Shown here piece after piece: positions 1 through 8,190 of a stretch of 64,000 bases of DNA. Each line of letters opens with the position of its first letter. Within the stretch, counting starts at the first letter, position 1. Made by a program: the position numbers and the translations under genes. The DNA comes from Malikia spinosa. GTDB taxonomy: Bacteria; Pseudomonadota; Gammaproteobacteria; Burkholderiales; Burkholderiaceae_C. Location of the stretch: the NCBI RefSeq assembly GCF_002980625.1, contig NZ_PVLR01000019.1, positions 1 through 64,000 on the forward strand. Reading direction: 5' to 3'. The notes under the pieces were generated by a model, which was not told the origin of the DNA, did no database searches, and was given only the letters and a program-made list of their open reading frames with translations.

Positions 1-312
1 CAGCGCGGCCAGCAGCTTGGCCACTGCCAGCGGCTGCAGCTCGGCGTCGGTTTCGACATGAATCGCCCGGTCAGCACCGATGGCCAGCGCGGTGCGCAGG
101 GTTTCCTGGCACTGGGCGACGCCGCAGGAGACCGCGATCACTTCGGTCGCAGCGCCCTTTTCCTTCAGGCGCACCGCTTCCTCGATCGCGATCTCGTCGA
201 ACGGGTTCATGCTCATCTTGACGTTGGCGATGTCCACGCCCGTGCCGTCGGCCTTGACCCGCACCTTGACGTTGTAGTCCACCACGCGCTTGACGGGGAC
301 GAGGATCTTCAT
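1..312 (-). CDS. etfB: Electron transfer flavoprotein beta subunit, partial (C-terminal part outside window)
   Basis: Reading the minus strand from the ATG at 312 gives [20 protein letters not shown] and then a stretch with [21 protein letters not shown], the highly conserved N-terminus of ETF beta. About 104 residues are present before the window edge cuts the gene. ETF takes electrons from acyl-CoA dehydrogenases and passes them to ETF-ubiquinone oxidoreductase, so it is the expected electron acceptor for the three acyl-CoA dehydrogenases in this window (GcdH and two in the alicyclic acid cluster). The gene is downstream of the MaoC-like and gcdH genes on the same strand, 24 bases after the MaoC stop, and is probably co-transcribed with at least the former. 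The alpha subunit would normally follow to the left. Confidence 0.93.
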   Translation of the reverse strand, partial: MKILVPVKRVVDYNVKVRVKADGTGVDIANVKMSMNPFDEIAIEEAVRLKEKGAATEVIAVSCGVAQCQETLRTALAIGADRAIHVETDAELQPLAVAKLLAAL

Positions 313-336
313 GTTTGACTCCGAATTTGAAAATGA

Positions 337-792
337 TCAGCTTTTGGCTGCTGCCGCGGCACGACGCGCCGAGGAAGATGTCATCACCAGCGCTTCGCCT
401 TCGATGACGACCTTGCCCTTGACGGTGCAAACCGTCTCCAGTTCGGCCCTGGCCTTCTCGGGATTCAAGGACTTGACAGTGACGGTCGCATGAACCGTGT
501 CACCCGGCCTGACCGGCGCCTTGAACCTGAGCGCCTGGCTGAGGTAAACGGTGCCAGGCCCAGGCAGGCGATTGGCCACTGCCGCAGAAATCACGCTGGC
601 AGACAGGAAACCATGCGCGATGCGGCCACCAAAAATCGTGGTCTGGGCGAACTCCTCGTTGGTGTGGATCGCGTTGTTGTCACCCGAGACACCAGCGAAC
701 AGCACGATATCGGCCTCGGTGATCGTCTTGGCAAAGGTGGCGGTCATGCCCACTTGCAGGTCTTCGATGTCGTATCCGTTTTCTGCGTTCAT
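337..792 (-). CDS. MaoC-like (R)-specific enoyl-CoA hydratase
   Basis: The protein of 151 residues is a single hot-dog-fold hydratase of the MaoC/PhaJ type. The hydratase-2 signature is visible as SGDNNAIHTNEEF followed by FGGRIAHG; Asp38 and His43 are the expected catalytic pair. Family members hydrate trans-2-enoyl-CoA to (R)-3-hydroxyacyl-CoA, either supplying PHA monomers or serving side branches of beta-oxidation. A phasin gene at 47449 shows that PHA granules are likely in this organism, which fits a PhaJ-like role but does not prove it. It lies 31 bases downstream of gcdH and just upstream of etfB on the same strand. The C-terminus ends in an Ala-rich tail (ARRAAAAAKS) of no clear meaning. 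Confidence 0.85.
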   Translation of the reverse strand: MNAENGYDIEDLQVGMTATFAKTITEADIVLFAGVSGDNNAIHTNEEFAQTTIFGGRIAHGFLSASVISAAVANRLPGPGTVYLSQALRFKAPVRPGDTVHATVTVKSLNPEKARAELETVCTVKGKVVIEGEALVMTSSSARRAAAAAKS

Positions 793-823
793 CTGCTGGT
801 TCCCTGGTAGCTGTTGAAGAAGA

Positions 824-2008
824 TTAGTTGGCGAATGCCGCCAGACCGGTGATGGCGCGACCCAGGATCAGCGCATGCACGTCATGGGTGCCTTCGTAGG
901 TGTTGACCACCTCGAGGTTGACCAGGTGACGCGCCACGCCGTACTCGTCGCTGATGCCGTTGCCCCCCATCATGTCACGAGCCATGCGGGCGATGTCGAG
1001 CGCCTTGCCGCAGCTGTTGCGCTTGAGGATCGAGGTGACTTCGACCGGCGCATTGCCGGCGTCCTTCATGCGGCCCAGCGCCAGGCAGCCTTGCAGCCCC
1101 AGGCTGATCTCGGTCAGCATGTCGGCCAGCTTCTTCTGGATCAGCTGGTTGGCGGCCAGCGGGCGGCCGAACTGCTGGCGATCCATCACGTACTGGCGGG
1201 CGCGGGCGTAGCAGTCCTCGGCGGCACCCAGGGCGCCCCAGGCGATGCCGAAGCGGGCGCTGTTGAGGCAGGTGAACGGGCCCTTGAGGCCGCGCACGGT
1301 CGGGAAGGCGTTCTCTTCCGGGCAGAACACCTCGTCCATCACGATCTCGCCGGTGATCGAGGCACGCAGGCCGACCTTGCCGTGGATGGCTGGCGCGCTC
1401 AGGCCCTTCCAGCCCTTCTCGAGGATGAAGCCGCGGATCGCGCCTTCGTCGTCCTTGGCCCAGACCACAAACACGTCGGCGATCGGGCTGTTGGTGATCC
1501 AGATCTTGGCGCCGCTGATCGAATAGCCGCCCGGCACCTTGCGGGCACGAGTGATCATGCTGGCCGGGTCGGAGCCGTGGTTGGGTTCGGTCAGGCCGAA
1601 GCAGCCGATGAATTCACCGCGCGCCAGCTTGGGCAGGTATTTCTGCTTCTGCTCCTCGGTGCCGAATTCGTTGATCGGCACCATCACGAGCGAGGACTGC
1701 ACGCTCATCATCGAGCGGTAGCCGGAGTCGACGCGCTCGACCTCGCGCGCCACCAGGCCGTAGCAGACATAGTTCAGGCCCGAGCCGCCGTAAGCTTCAG
1801 GGATGGTCACGCCCAGCAGGCCGAGCTCGCCCATCTCGCGGAAGATCGCCGGATCGGTCGACTCGTGGCGGAAGGCCAGTTGCACGCGCGGCAGCAGCTT
1901 TTCCTGGCAGTAGGCATGCGCGGCGTCGCGCACCTGGCGCTCGTCGTCAGTCAGTTGGGTTTCGAGCTGGAAGGGATCGGACCAGGAAAAACGGGCGTTG
2001 GCACTCAT
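824..2008 (-). CDS. gcdH: Glutaryl-CoA dehydrogenase
   Basis: The 394-residue FAD flavoprotein oxidises and decarboxylates glutaryl-CoA to crotonyl-CoA, passing electrons to ETF. Diagnostic motifs are [14 protein letters not shown] (the Arg that positions the substrate carboxylate), the flavin motif [15 protein letters not shown], and [18 protein letters not shown] at the C-terminus with the catalytic base Glu372. Length and motifs are full. The ATG at 2008 has an upstream GAGGAG ribosome site. GcdH is the normal exit point for lysine, glutarate and pimelate degradation; pimeloyl-CoA made by the aliA-badI cluster at 23-31 kb would feed into it. The 5' region carries an element (2054-2126) repeated upstream of the CoA-transferase at 18960-20126, which argues for shared control. 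Confidence 0.96.
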   Translation of the reverse strand: MSANARFSWSDPFQLETQLTDDERQVRDAAHAYCQEKLLPRVQLAFRHESTDPAIFREMGELGLLGVTIPEAYGGSGLNYVCYGLVAREVERVDSGYRSMMSVQSSLVMVPINEFGTEEQKQKYLPKLARGEFIGCFGLTEPNHGSDPASMITRARKVPGGYSISGAKIWITNSPIADVFVVWAKDDEGAIRGFILEKGWKGLSAPAIHGKVGLRASITGEIVMDEVFCPEENAFPTVRGLKGPFTCLNSARFGIAWGALGAAEDCYARARQYVMDRQQFGRPLAANQLIQKKLADMLTEISLGLQGCLALGRMKDAGNAPVEVTSILKRNSCGKALDIARMARDMMGGNGISDEYGVARHLVNLEVVNTYEGTHDVHALILGRAITGLAAFAN

Positions 2009-2053
2009 GACGGCTCCTCTGTACGGGTTATGCGAGTAACGATAGATCGGACA

Positions 2054-2126
2054 AACTCATGGTAGTTGCCGTCTGCTGAAGCTGACACGAATCTTTCTCA
2101 ACAAGATATGAGAAAAACAAATATCT
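2054..2126 (-). promoter_or_regulatory. Upstream control element of gcdH (copy A of a 73-bp repeated element)
   Basis: This segment starts 46 bases before the gcdH ATG and matches 20288-20360 in the same orientation and exact register. On the plus strand both copies have AACTCATGGTAGTT, a 21-base unrelated spacer, then a 26-base identical block containing TTCTCA-N8-TGAGAA, then AATATCT at the far end. Conserved blocks around a diverged spacer of fixed length look like a regulator site plus a core promoter (TACCAT on the minus strand could be the -10). No regulator can be assigned from the sequence alone. Confidence 0.6.
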
Positions 2127-2140
2127 AGAGGTAGTCCTAC

Positions 2141-3253
2141 TCAGCGTTGACCAAACCGCACATCGCCGAAAATGGCTGGTAGGCCGCGCGGCAGAGAGCG
2201 CAAATAGGGCGCCGGGGCCTCGACTTGCCCCCCCAGCGCAGCAGCAGCATGCCAAGGCCAGCGTGGATTGAACAGGATGGTTCGCGCCAAGGCCACCATA
2301 TCGGCCTTGCCGCTGGCAATGATGTCCTCGGCCTGTTGCGGCTCGGTAATGAGGCCAACCGCCATGGTCGGCAGCCCTGTCGCACGCCTGATGGAAGCCG
2401 CAAAATCCACCTGGTAGCCAGGTCCGAGCGGAATCTTCTGCAATGGAGAGAGTCCGCCACTGGAAACATGGATGAAAGTACAACCACGCTGCTTGAGCTC
2501 GTCGGCAAAAGCGAGGCTCTGCTCGAGATCCCAACCACCCTCGACCCAGTCCGTGGCAGAAATCCGCACACCAACGGGCATTGATTCTGGCACCGCCGAT
2601 CGGACCGCCTCGAAAACTTCAAGCGGAAACCGTATTCGATTCGACAGCGAACCGCCAAACTCATCGGTGCGGAAATTCGACAAGGGCGACAGGAACTGGT
2701 GCAACAGATAGCCATGCGCGGCATGCACTTCTATCGCATCAATACCAATACGGCATGCCCGCTGAGCCGCCAAGGCAAAGGCATCTCGAATTCGGACCAG
2801 GGATTCCTGGTCCAGGGCCTCGGGTGCAGGCTCGCCGGGCGACGGTGGAACCGGAGAAGGCGCCAAGGGCGTCCAGCCGCCCTGGTCGACAGGAATCAAC
2901 TGCCCACCCTGCCATGGCACATGGCTGGAAGCCTTGCGCCCCGCATGCGACAGTTGAATCGCAACAGGCATCGAAGCATGTTTTCTGACGGATGACAGCA
3001 CATGGCTCAAGGCCTGCTCGTTCTCGTCAGACCAGAGGCCAAGGTCATGCGGCGATATCCGACCCAGAGCCTCGACCGCAGTCGCTTCCAGAATCAGCAA
3101 GCCAGCGCCAGAAAGCAGCAGATGCCCGAGATGCACCAGGTGCCAATCACTGGCATTGCCATCATGGGCCAAATACTGGCACATCGGCGCAATCACGATC
3201 CGGTTGCCCAGCCTGAGCCGACCCAGATCGAAAGCAGAAAAAAGCATGCTCAT
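2141..3253 (-). CDS. Old yellow enzyme-type NADH:flavin oxidoreductase (YqjM-like)
   Basis: A 370-residue FMN TIM-barrel protein of the YqjM/NamA subclass. The N-terminal IAPMCQY carries the Cys25 and Tyr27 that mark this subclass, and HAAHGYLLHQFLSP supplies the substrate- and FMN-contacting histidines; SNRIRFPLEV and the C-terminal MVALARTILFNP phosphate-binding loop are also present. Such enzymes reduce activated C=C bonds of enones and related compounds with NAD(P)H. It is the last gene of the long minus-strand oxidoreductase block, 13 bases after the broken LacI regulator. Its location suggests reduction of an unsaturated ketone or aldehyde intermediate, but the substrate is unknown. Base composition is visibly less GC-rich than gcdH next door. 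Confidence 0.88.
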   Translation of the reverse strand: MSMLFSAFDLGRLRLGNRIVIAPMCQYLAHDGNASDWHLVHLGHLLLSGAGLLILEATAVEALGRISPHDLGLWSDENEQALSHVLSSVRKHASMPVAIQLSHAGRKASSHVPWQGGQLIPVDQGGWTPLAPSPVPPSPGEPAPEALDQESLVRIRDAFALAAQRACRIGIDAIEVHAAHGYLLHQFLSPLSNFRTDEFGGSLSNRIRFPLEVFEAVRSAVPESMPVGVRISATDWVEGGWDLEQSLAFADELKQRGCTFIHVSSGGLSPLQKIPLGPGYQVDFAASIRRATGLPTMAVGLITEPQQAEDIIASGKADMVALARTILFNPRWPWHAAAALGGQVEAPAPYLRSLPRGLPAIFGDVRFGQR

Positions 3254-3266
3254 GATCTACCCTTGG

Positions 3267-4289
3267 TTATTGCTTTTCAATCTTCTTCAAGCTGTCCCTG
3301 AGCACCACGCCGGACAACAAGGGCAGCTCATCGGAGACGGAATTCCCCTCTATCAGACTGACGATCCGGTGCGCCGCACGGATACCGATCTCGTTGGTCG
3401 GCACATGAACCGTCGTCAACTTGGGCTGAACCAGATGAGCCAGCTCAATGTCGTCCGAGCCTGTGATGGACAGGTCGTCAGGAACGCTGATGCCTTGCTC
3501 GCGACACTCGGCCATGGCACCGACTGCTTGCAGATCGGTGCCACAAATGAGGACTGATGGCCGGTCCGGATGGCTGAGCAACTGGATCACGGCTTGCCGT
3601 CCGCCCTCGAAGGTGAAAGGCTGCTCGATGATCCATTCAGGCCTGAGCTTCAGACCTGCGGCCTGGAGTGCATCCTGCGTCGCGGCAATACGGGCGCGGA
3701 CACGCTCGTTGCGATAAGACAAGCCGGGACAGATGGCGATTTGGGTGTGCCCGTACGCCAAGACCAGCCGAGCCATCTCGAAGGTAGCGTCGTAATAGGA
3801 AAAACCGACGCACGGACGGCTGTTCGCCTCGTCCAACGACTAGGTCAGCACATAGGGAATCATGTACTGCTCAAGCAACTCGAAGACAGCATCATCATGG
3901 TCCGTTCCAACCAATACCACAGCATCCACGCCGCGCTCGACAAAGGAACGCAACAGATCCAGCTCGCGCTCGGGCCGATATTCATGGCTGGCCACGAACA
4001 ACTGGTAACCCAGGCTCCAAAGCGTCTGCTGCAAGGACTGTATGGACACGGCAAATATGGGGTTGTCCAGCGTCGGGTAAATGGCGGCCACCGAACGCGT
4101 CTTGCGCGAAGCCAATGCGCGCGCAGGACCATGGCGCACATACCCCAACTCTTTTACTGCCCGCGTCACACGCTCCAATGTTGACGACTTGACCTGATCA
4201 GGAACGGACAATGCGCGCGAGGCACTGCCCAAAGATACACCAGCCAAGCGAGCGACATCCTCAAGAGTGGGACGGGTAGTTGTTGTCAT
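3267..4289 (-). pseudogene. LacI-family transcriptional regulator interrupted by an in-frame TAG
   Basis: From the ATG at 4289 the reading frame encodes a LacI-type HTH (TLEDVARLAGVSLGSASRAL) and the start of the periplasmic-binding-type effector domain, then stops at a TAG (4 bases of context GACCTAGTCG on the coding strand, stop at 3842-3840). The same frame continues without shift as SLDEANSRPCVGFSYYD and runs through the rest of a normal effector domain to 3267. Family members of the GntR-like branch usually have Trp at this position (LTWS), so a TGG to TAG change explains the break. The total would be 340 residues, the family norm. The remainder is intact, so the mutation is recent, or the stop is read through, or it is a sequencing error. 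Two perfect LacI-type palindromes upstream of the binding-protein genes are its likely targets. Confidence 0.85.
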
Positions 4290-4352
4290 AAATTTGAATA
4301 CTGGATCGACCTGGTTGAAAGTGACCGAACTCGCGGGAAACTGCCAGGCTTC

Positions 4353-5948
4353 TCAGGCACGACGGTCTTCAAGGATCAGGTCAGCGCCTTTTTCTGCCAC
4401 CATTATCACCGCTCCTTGTATGTTTCCTGACACCATTTTCGGCATCACCGAGGCGTCAACGACCCTCAAGCCATCGAGCCCCCTGACCTTCAGGCGCAAG
4501 TCCACCACGGCATTTGCATCGGAACCCATTCTGCAAGTGGCAATCGGATGGTAGATGGTCTGCCCGTTGCTCCTGGCAAACTCCAGCCATTCAAGATCCG
4601 ATTTCACTCCGACGCCAGGGCTGATCTCGTGATCGATGTAATCCTTCATGGCGGGTTGACTGACGATGCGGCGCGCCAATTTCATGCTGTCGATCATGCA
4701 GCGCTGATCGACTTCGCTGGCAAGAAAATTAGGGCGAATGACAGGCTGATCAAAAGGATTGCTGGACTGGATATGGATGCTACCTTTCGACTCTGGCCGC
4801 AATTGCGCAACACCAATTGTCATGCCCGGCAATCGATCGAGGACACGTTCAGCCGCGTTGGCATAACTGGCGTGGACCATGAAATACTGGGCATCAGGCG
4901 TCAGCAGGTCCGGCCGAGTCTTCAGGAATCCATGAACCAGACCCGTTCCCAGGGTGAGGATGCCTTTCTTGGCCGAGAAATATTTGGCAACCTCACGCGC
5001 CAAGCGCCAGCCTCTGGACATCTCGTTGAGAGTGACCGTGTTCTTCACACGCCAGTTCATGCGGGTGGCAAAATGGTCGATGTAGTTCTCCCCCACCCCT
5101 CTCGACACATGCCGAACAGGAATCCCCAGTGACTGCAGCAACTCAGGGCAACCAATCCCTGACAGCTCAAGGATTTGTGGGGTCTGGATCGCTCCTGCCG
5201 CCAGCACGACTTCGGTCGCAGCGCCGACCGTCACTTCGCGACCATTCTGCCGGTATGTCACTCCGGTGCAGCGCTTGCCGCTGAGCTCCAGCCGCAACAC
5301 ATGGGCATGGGTTTCAACCACCAGATTGGAGCGGGATCGGGCTGGCTTCAGATAAGCGTCATAAGCGCTCCAGCGACGACCGTTCAACTGGTTGACCTGG
5401 TAATAGCCAAATCCTTCCTGGGTGGGCGAGTTGTAATCCTCGTTGTAAGGCTGACCATCCTGGGCCGCGGCCTTCAAGAAAGCATCGGAGATCGGAAAGC
5501 GTTCGTTGACCTGCTCCAGATGGAACGGACCCGCCTTCCCCCGAGTCGAACCGCCGGGCTGGTAGTTCTCCAGCTTGCTGAAATAAGGTGAAACGTCACG
5601 GTATCCCCATCCGACAGCACCGTCAGCCTCCCAGGCGTCGTAGTCCTCGGGTTGCCCACGCACGTAGATCATTCCGTTGATCAGCGTTGAGCCACCCAGG
5701 CCTTTGCCACGGGGCACGGAGATTACCCGTCCCTTGGTATTTTCTTCCGGTGCCGTCTTGAACAGCCAGTTGTATTTCTTGTTGGTCAGCAGCTTGCTGA
5801 AGCCGGCCGGTATGGGTATCCACAGGCTGGAGGGCTCGCCGCCGGCCTCCAGCAAAAGAACGCGGAACTTGCCAGAGGCCGACAGGCGGTCTGCCAGCAC
5901 GCAGCCGGCCGTTCCACCACCGACGATGACGTAGTCGAATGTTTCCAT
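4353..5948 (-). CDS. GMC-family FAD-dependent alcohol oxidoreductase (choline dehydrogenase-like)
   Basis: The product has 531 residues from the ATG at 5948; the frame is open a little further to a TTG, but METFDYVIVGGGTAGCVLAD is the natural start of the family's dinucleotide-binding fold. Both GMC signatures are present (RGKGLGGSTLINGMIYVRG and GAIQTPQILELSGIG), as are the catalytic His in YHPIATCRMG and the Asn in SGNIQGAV. GMC dehydrogenases of this branch oxidise primary or secondary alcohols to aldehydes or ketones, passing electrons to quinones or cytochromes rather than oxygen. It follows the FAD-linked oxidase gene by 34 bases in the same direction. Together with the aldehyde dehydrogenase it could take a hydroxylated substrate to an acid. 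The substrate is not identifiable. Confidence 0.9.
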   Translation of the reverse strand: METFDYVIVGGGTAGCVLADRLSASGKFRVLLLEAGGEPSSLWIPIPAGFSKLLTNKKYNWLFKTAPEENTKGRVISVPRGKGLGGSTLINGMIYVRGQPEDYDAWEADGAVGWGYRDVSPYFSKLENYQPGGSTRGKAGPFHLEQVNERFPISDAFLKAAAQDGQPYNEDYNSPTQEGFGYYQVNQLNGRRWSAYDAYLKPARSRSNLVVETHAHVLRLELSGKRCTGVTYRQNGREVTVGAATEVVLAAGAIQTPQILELSGIGCPELLQSLGIPVRHVSRGVGENYIDHFATRMNWRVKNTVTLNEMSRGWRLAREVAKYFSAKKGILTLGTGLVHGFLKTRPDLLTPDAQYFMVHASYANAAERVLDRLPGMTIGVAQLRPESKGSIHIQSSNPFDQPVIRPNFLASEVDQRCMIDSMKLARRIVSQPAMKDYIDHEISPGVGVKSDLEWLEFARSNGQTIYHPIATCRMGSDANAVVDLRLKVRGLDGLRVVDASVMPKMVSGNIQGAVIMVAEKGADLILEDRRA

Positions 5949-5982
5949 GATCGTGCGCAATCAAAATCAGATCCGGCAGGGA

Positions 5983-7371
5983 TCATTGAAGAGGCAACAC
6001 CTTGCCCGGGTTCAAGAAATTGTGAGGATCAAGGGCATGCTTGACGCGCCGTGCGATCTCAAGCTCCGCTGGTGCGCGACACCGCACCATTTCACTGACG
6101 CGGTATTGCCCAATGCCGTGCTCGGCAGAAATGCTGCCGCCAAACGAACACACGACGTCGTGCACCAGCCGATTCAAGGCAGCAGCATCCACCCCCGGGG
6201 CAACGATGACGTTGTAGTGGATGTTGCCGTCGCCGGCATGGCCAAAGGCATTGATCCTGGCCTCTGGAAATGCCTGCTGAACCGCTTGGTCAGCCTGCGC
6301 CAGGAAAGCGGGAATGGCGGAAATTGGCACCGACACATCGTGCTTGATCGATCGTCCCTCCTTGCCCTCGGCTTCGGTAATGGATTCCCGCAAGGCCCAC
6401 AGCTCGGCTTCCTGACGCTCTGACTCAGCCACGACACCATCGGTCGCCATCTCTTGCTCCAGCAAGTCGCCGAGCAAGGACTCAGTCGCCTCACGCAAGC
6501 CGGGCAGCGAAGAACTGGCCTCCAGCAGGACATACCAGGCGGAATCGGTCAACGGCAGCCTGAGCTGTTGATGTCGCGCCACCAGCTCGAGTGCAGCGCC
6601 GGACATCAGCTCGAATCCGGTCAATGTCTCGCCTATGGCACGCCGGGCAGCGCAAAGAACGGCCAATGAGTGTTGCGCCGAAGCCACGGCCAACAGCGCC
6701 GTGACCCGATACCTGGGCATCGGTGCCAGTTGCAGGACGGCAGCGGTCACGATGCCCAGCGTCCCCTCGGTACCGATGAACCACTGCTTCCAGTCATAGC
6801 CAGCGTTGTCCTTGCGCAAACTACGCAAGCCATTGATCACTTGACCGTCGGCAATCACGACTTCCAGGCCCATGACACGGGCACGGGCCATGCCGTAACG
6901 CAACACGTTGGTGCCACCGGCGTTGGTCGAGACGATGCCACCGATGCGGGCGGATCCTTCTGCTGCCAGGCTGATCGGCAACAGCAGCCCTTGCTCCGCC
7001 ACCGCCTCCTGTGCAGTTTGCAAGACACAGCCGGCCTCGACTTCAATCGTCTCGCCCACGACATCAATGTGACGGATCGCGTTCATGCGAGCCAGAGACA
7101 GCACGACCTGGCGGCCGCTGTCATCCGGCGTAGCGCCTCCGGACAGGCCGGTGTTTCCGCCCTGAGGCACGACGGAATAACCCGCAGCCGCACAGAGCCG
7201 AACCGCCGCGGCCACCTGCTCGGTATTGCGTGGCAACAGCGCACACAAGGGACGTCCCTTGAACATGTGGCGCCAGTCGTGGCAGTAAGGCTCCAGGTCT
7301 CGTTCGTCGGTCAGGACAGCAAGTTCGCCCAGCGATTGGCGCAAGGCCAGCAACAGCGCCTCGGCACTCAT
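5983..7371 (-). CDS. FAD-linked oxidase of the GlcD/D-2-hydroxyacid dehydrogenase type
   Basis: A 462-residue protein of the vanillyl-alcohol-oxidase/PCMH fold: the N-terminal FAD-binding part has VPQGGNTGLSGGATP and GSARIGGIVSTNAGGTNVLRYG, and the C-terminal domain has FGHAGDGNIHYN with the His residues that bind a divalent metal near the substrate carboxylate, plus SAEHGIG. The closest families oxidise D-lactate, D-2-hydroxyglutarate or glycolate to the 2-oxo acid. The start ATG overlaps the stop of the shikimate-dehydrogenase-like gene as ATGA, so translation is probably coupled. A 2-hydroxy acid is therefore a likely intermediate of the pathway encoded here. Confidence 0.88.
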   Translation of the reverse strand: MSAEALLLALRQSLGELAVLTDERDLEPYCHDWRHMFKGRPLCALLPRNTEQVAAAVRLCAAAGYSVVPQGGNTGLSGGATPDDSGRQVVLSLARMNAIRHIDVVGETIEVEAGCVLQTAQEAVAEQGLLLPISLAAEGSARIGGIVSTNAGGTNVLRYGMARARVMGLEVVIADGQVINGLRSLRKDNAGYDWKQWFIGTEGTLGIVTAAVLQLAPMPRYRVTALLAVASAQHSLAVLCAARRAIGETLTGFELMSGAALELVARHQQLRLPLTDSAWYVLLEASSSLPGLREATESLLGDLLEQEMATDGVVAESERQEAELWALRESITEAEGKEGRSIKHDVSVPISAIPAFLAQADQAVQQAFPEARINAFGHAGDGNIHYNVIVAPGVDAAALNRLVHDVVCSFGGSISAEHGIGQYRVSEMVRCRAPAELEIARRVKHALDPHNFLNPGKVLPLQ

Positions 7372-8186
7372 GGTGCCACCTCAAGCTGCTCCAGCTTGCC
7401 CCGCATGAAGGCCGCCATCAGTGCCAACTGCGACGAGAGCATGGGTGCGCCAAAATGAATCCGGCAGCCTCGGGCCTTGGCCGCACTCAAGAGCGGGGTC
7501 TCGGCGGGCTGCATGATGATTTCGGCCACCACCTGCGAGGCCTGCAGCTTGTCTGCCTGCAAGGGCAGCGCATCACCCGGGCGCAAGCCCAGCGAGGTGC
7601 CGTTGATCACCAGCTCATGCCCTGACGGATCTTCCGTGCCTACGTTCAGCACGGCAGCAGGATGGATCGAGCGGATGCGCTCGATCAGCTGCAGTGCCTT
7701 GTCGCTCGTGCGGTTGGCCACCGTGAGACGGCTGACTCCGGCCCGCACCAGCGCAAAGGCGATCGCGCTGGCAGCGCCTCCGGCTCCGGCCAGGTAGGCA
7801 CTGAGGCCAGCGGGCTCGATGCCCTGTTGGCGCAGGCCCGCGACGAAGCCTTCGCCGTCCAGCATGGTGCCGTGCAGACGGCCGTCTGCAGAACGGTGCA
7901 CCACATTGACTGCACCGATGAGCCTCGCGGCCGCAGAGACCTGGTCGCACAAGGCCACCATGGCCGATTTATGGGGTACGGTGACCACGAAACCGGACAG
8001 GTTTCTCACTGCACGCAGGCCTTGCACCACGGTGGCCAGTTCGCCTTCACCGACATGAATCGGCACCATCACGCCATCGAACGCCTCGGCAGCAAAATGC
8101 TGATTGATGCCTTGCGGTGTCTTGACGTGCTGAATGGGGTCGGCAAGTATGCCGAAGATCCGGGTGTTTCCAGTAATTTGATGCAT
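7368..8186 (-). CDS. Shikimate dehydrogenase-like NAD(P)-dependent oxidoreductase with altered substrate motif
   Basis: The 272-residue product starts at the ATG at 8186 (MHQITGNTRIFG); the open frame extends upstream only as a shadow of the aldehyde dehydrogenase gene. It has the AroE fold: the catalytic Lys in VTVPHK, the cofactor loop GAGGAASAIAFAL, and GTSLGLRPGDALPL. The shikimate-clamping Ser-x-Ser motif of AroE (HSKSP) is instead HVKTP, and the usual NTD near the catalytic Asp is MLD. That places it with the SDH-like/RifI-like side branches rather than true AroE, so the substrate is probably another cyclic polyol or quinate analogue. It sits 4 bases after the aldehyde dehydrogenase and overlaps the next gene, which argues for a catabolic, not biosynthetic, role. 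Confidence 0.82.
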   Translation of the reverse strand: MHQITGNTRIFGILADPIQHVKTPQGINQHFAAEAFDGVMVPIHVGEGELATVVQGLRAVRNLSGFVVTVPHKSAMVALCDQVSAAARLIGAVNVVHRSADGRLHGTMLDGEGFVAGLRQQGIEPAGLSAYLAGAGGAASAIAFALVRAGVSRLTVANRTSDKALQLIERIRSIHPAAVLNVGTEDPSGHELVINGTSLGLRPGDALPLQADKLQASQVVAEIIMQPAETPLLSAAKARGCRIHFGAPMLSSQLALMAAFMRGKLEQLEVAP

Positions 8187-8190
8187 GTGA

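Noticed and set aside
3837-3842. Two separate small genes in place of the LacI regulator
   Set aside because: The C-terminal half has only a TTG as start, no ribosome site, and begins in the middle of the effector-domain fold in the same frame.
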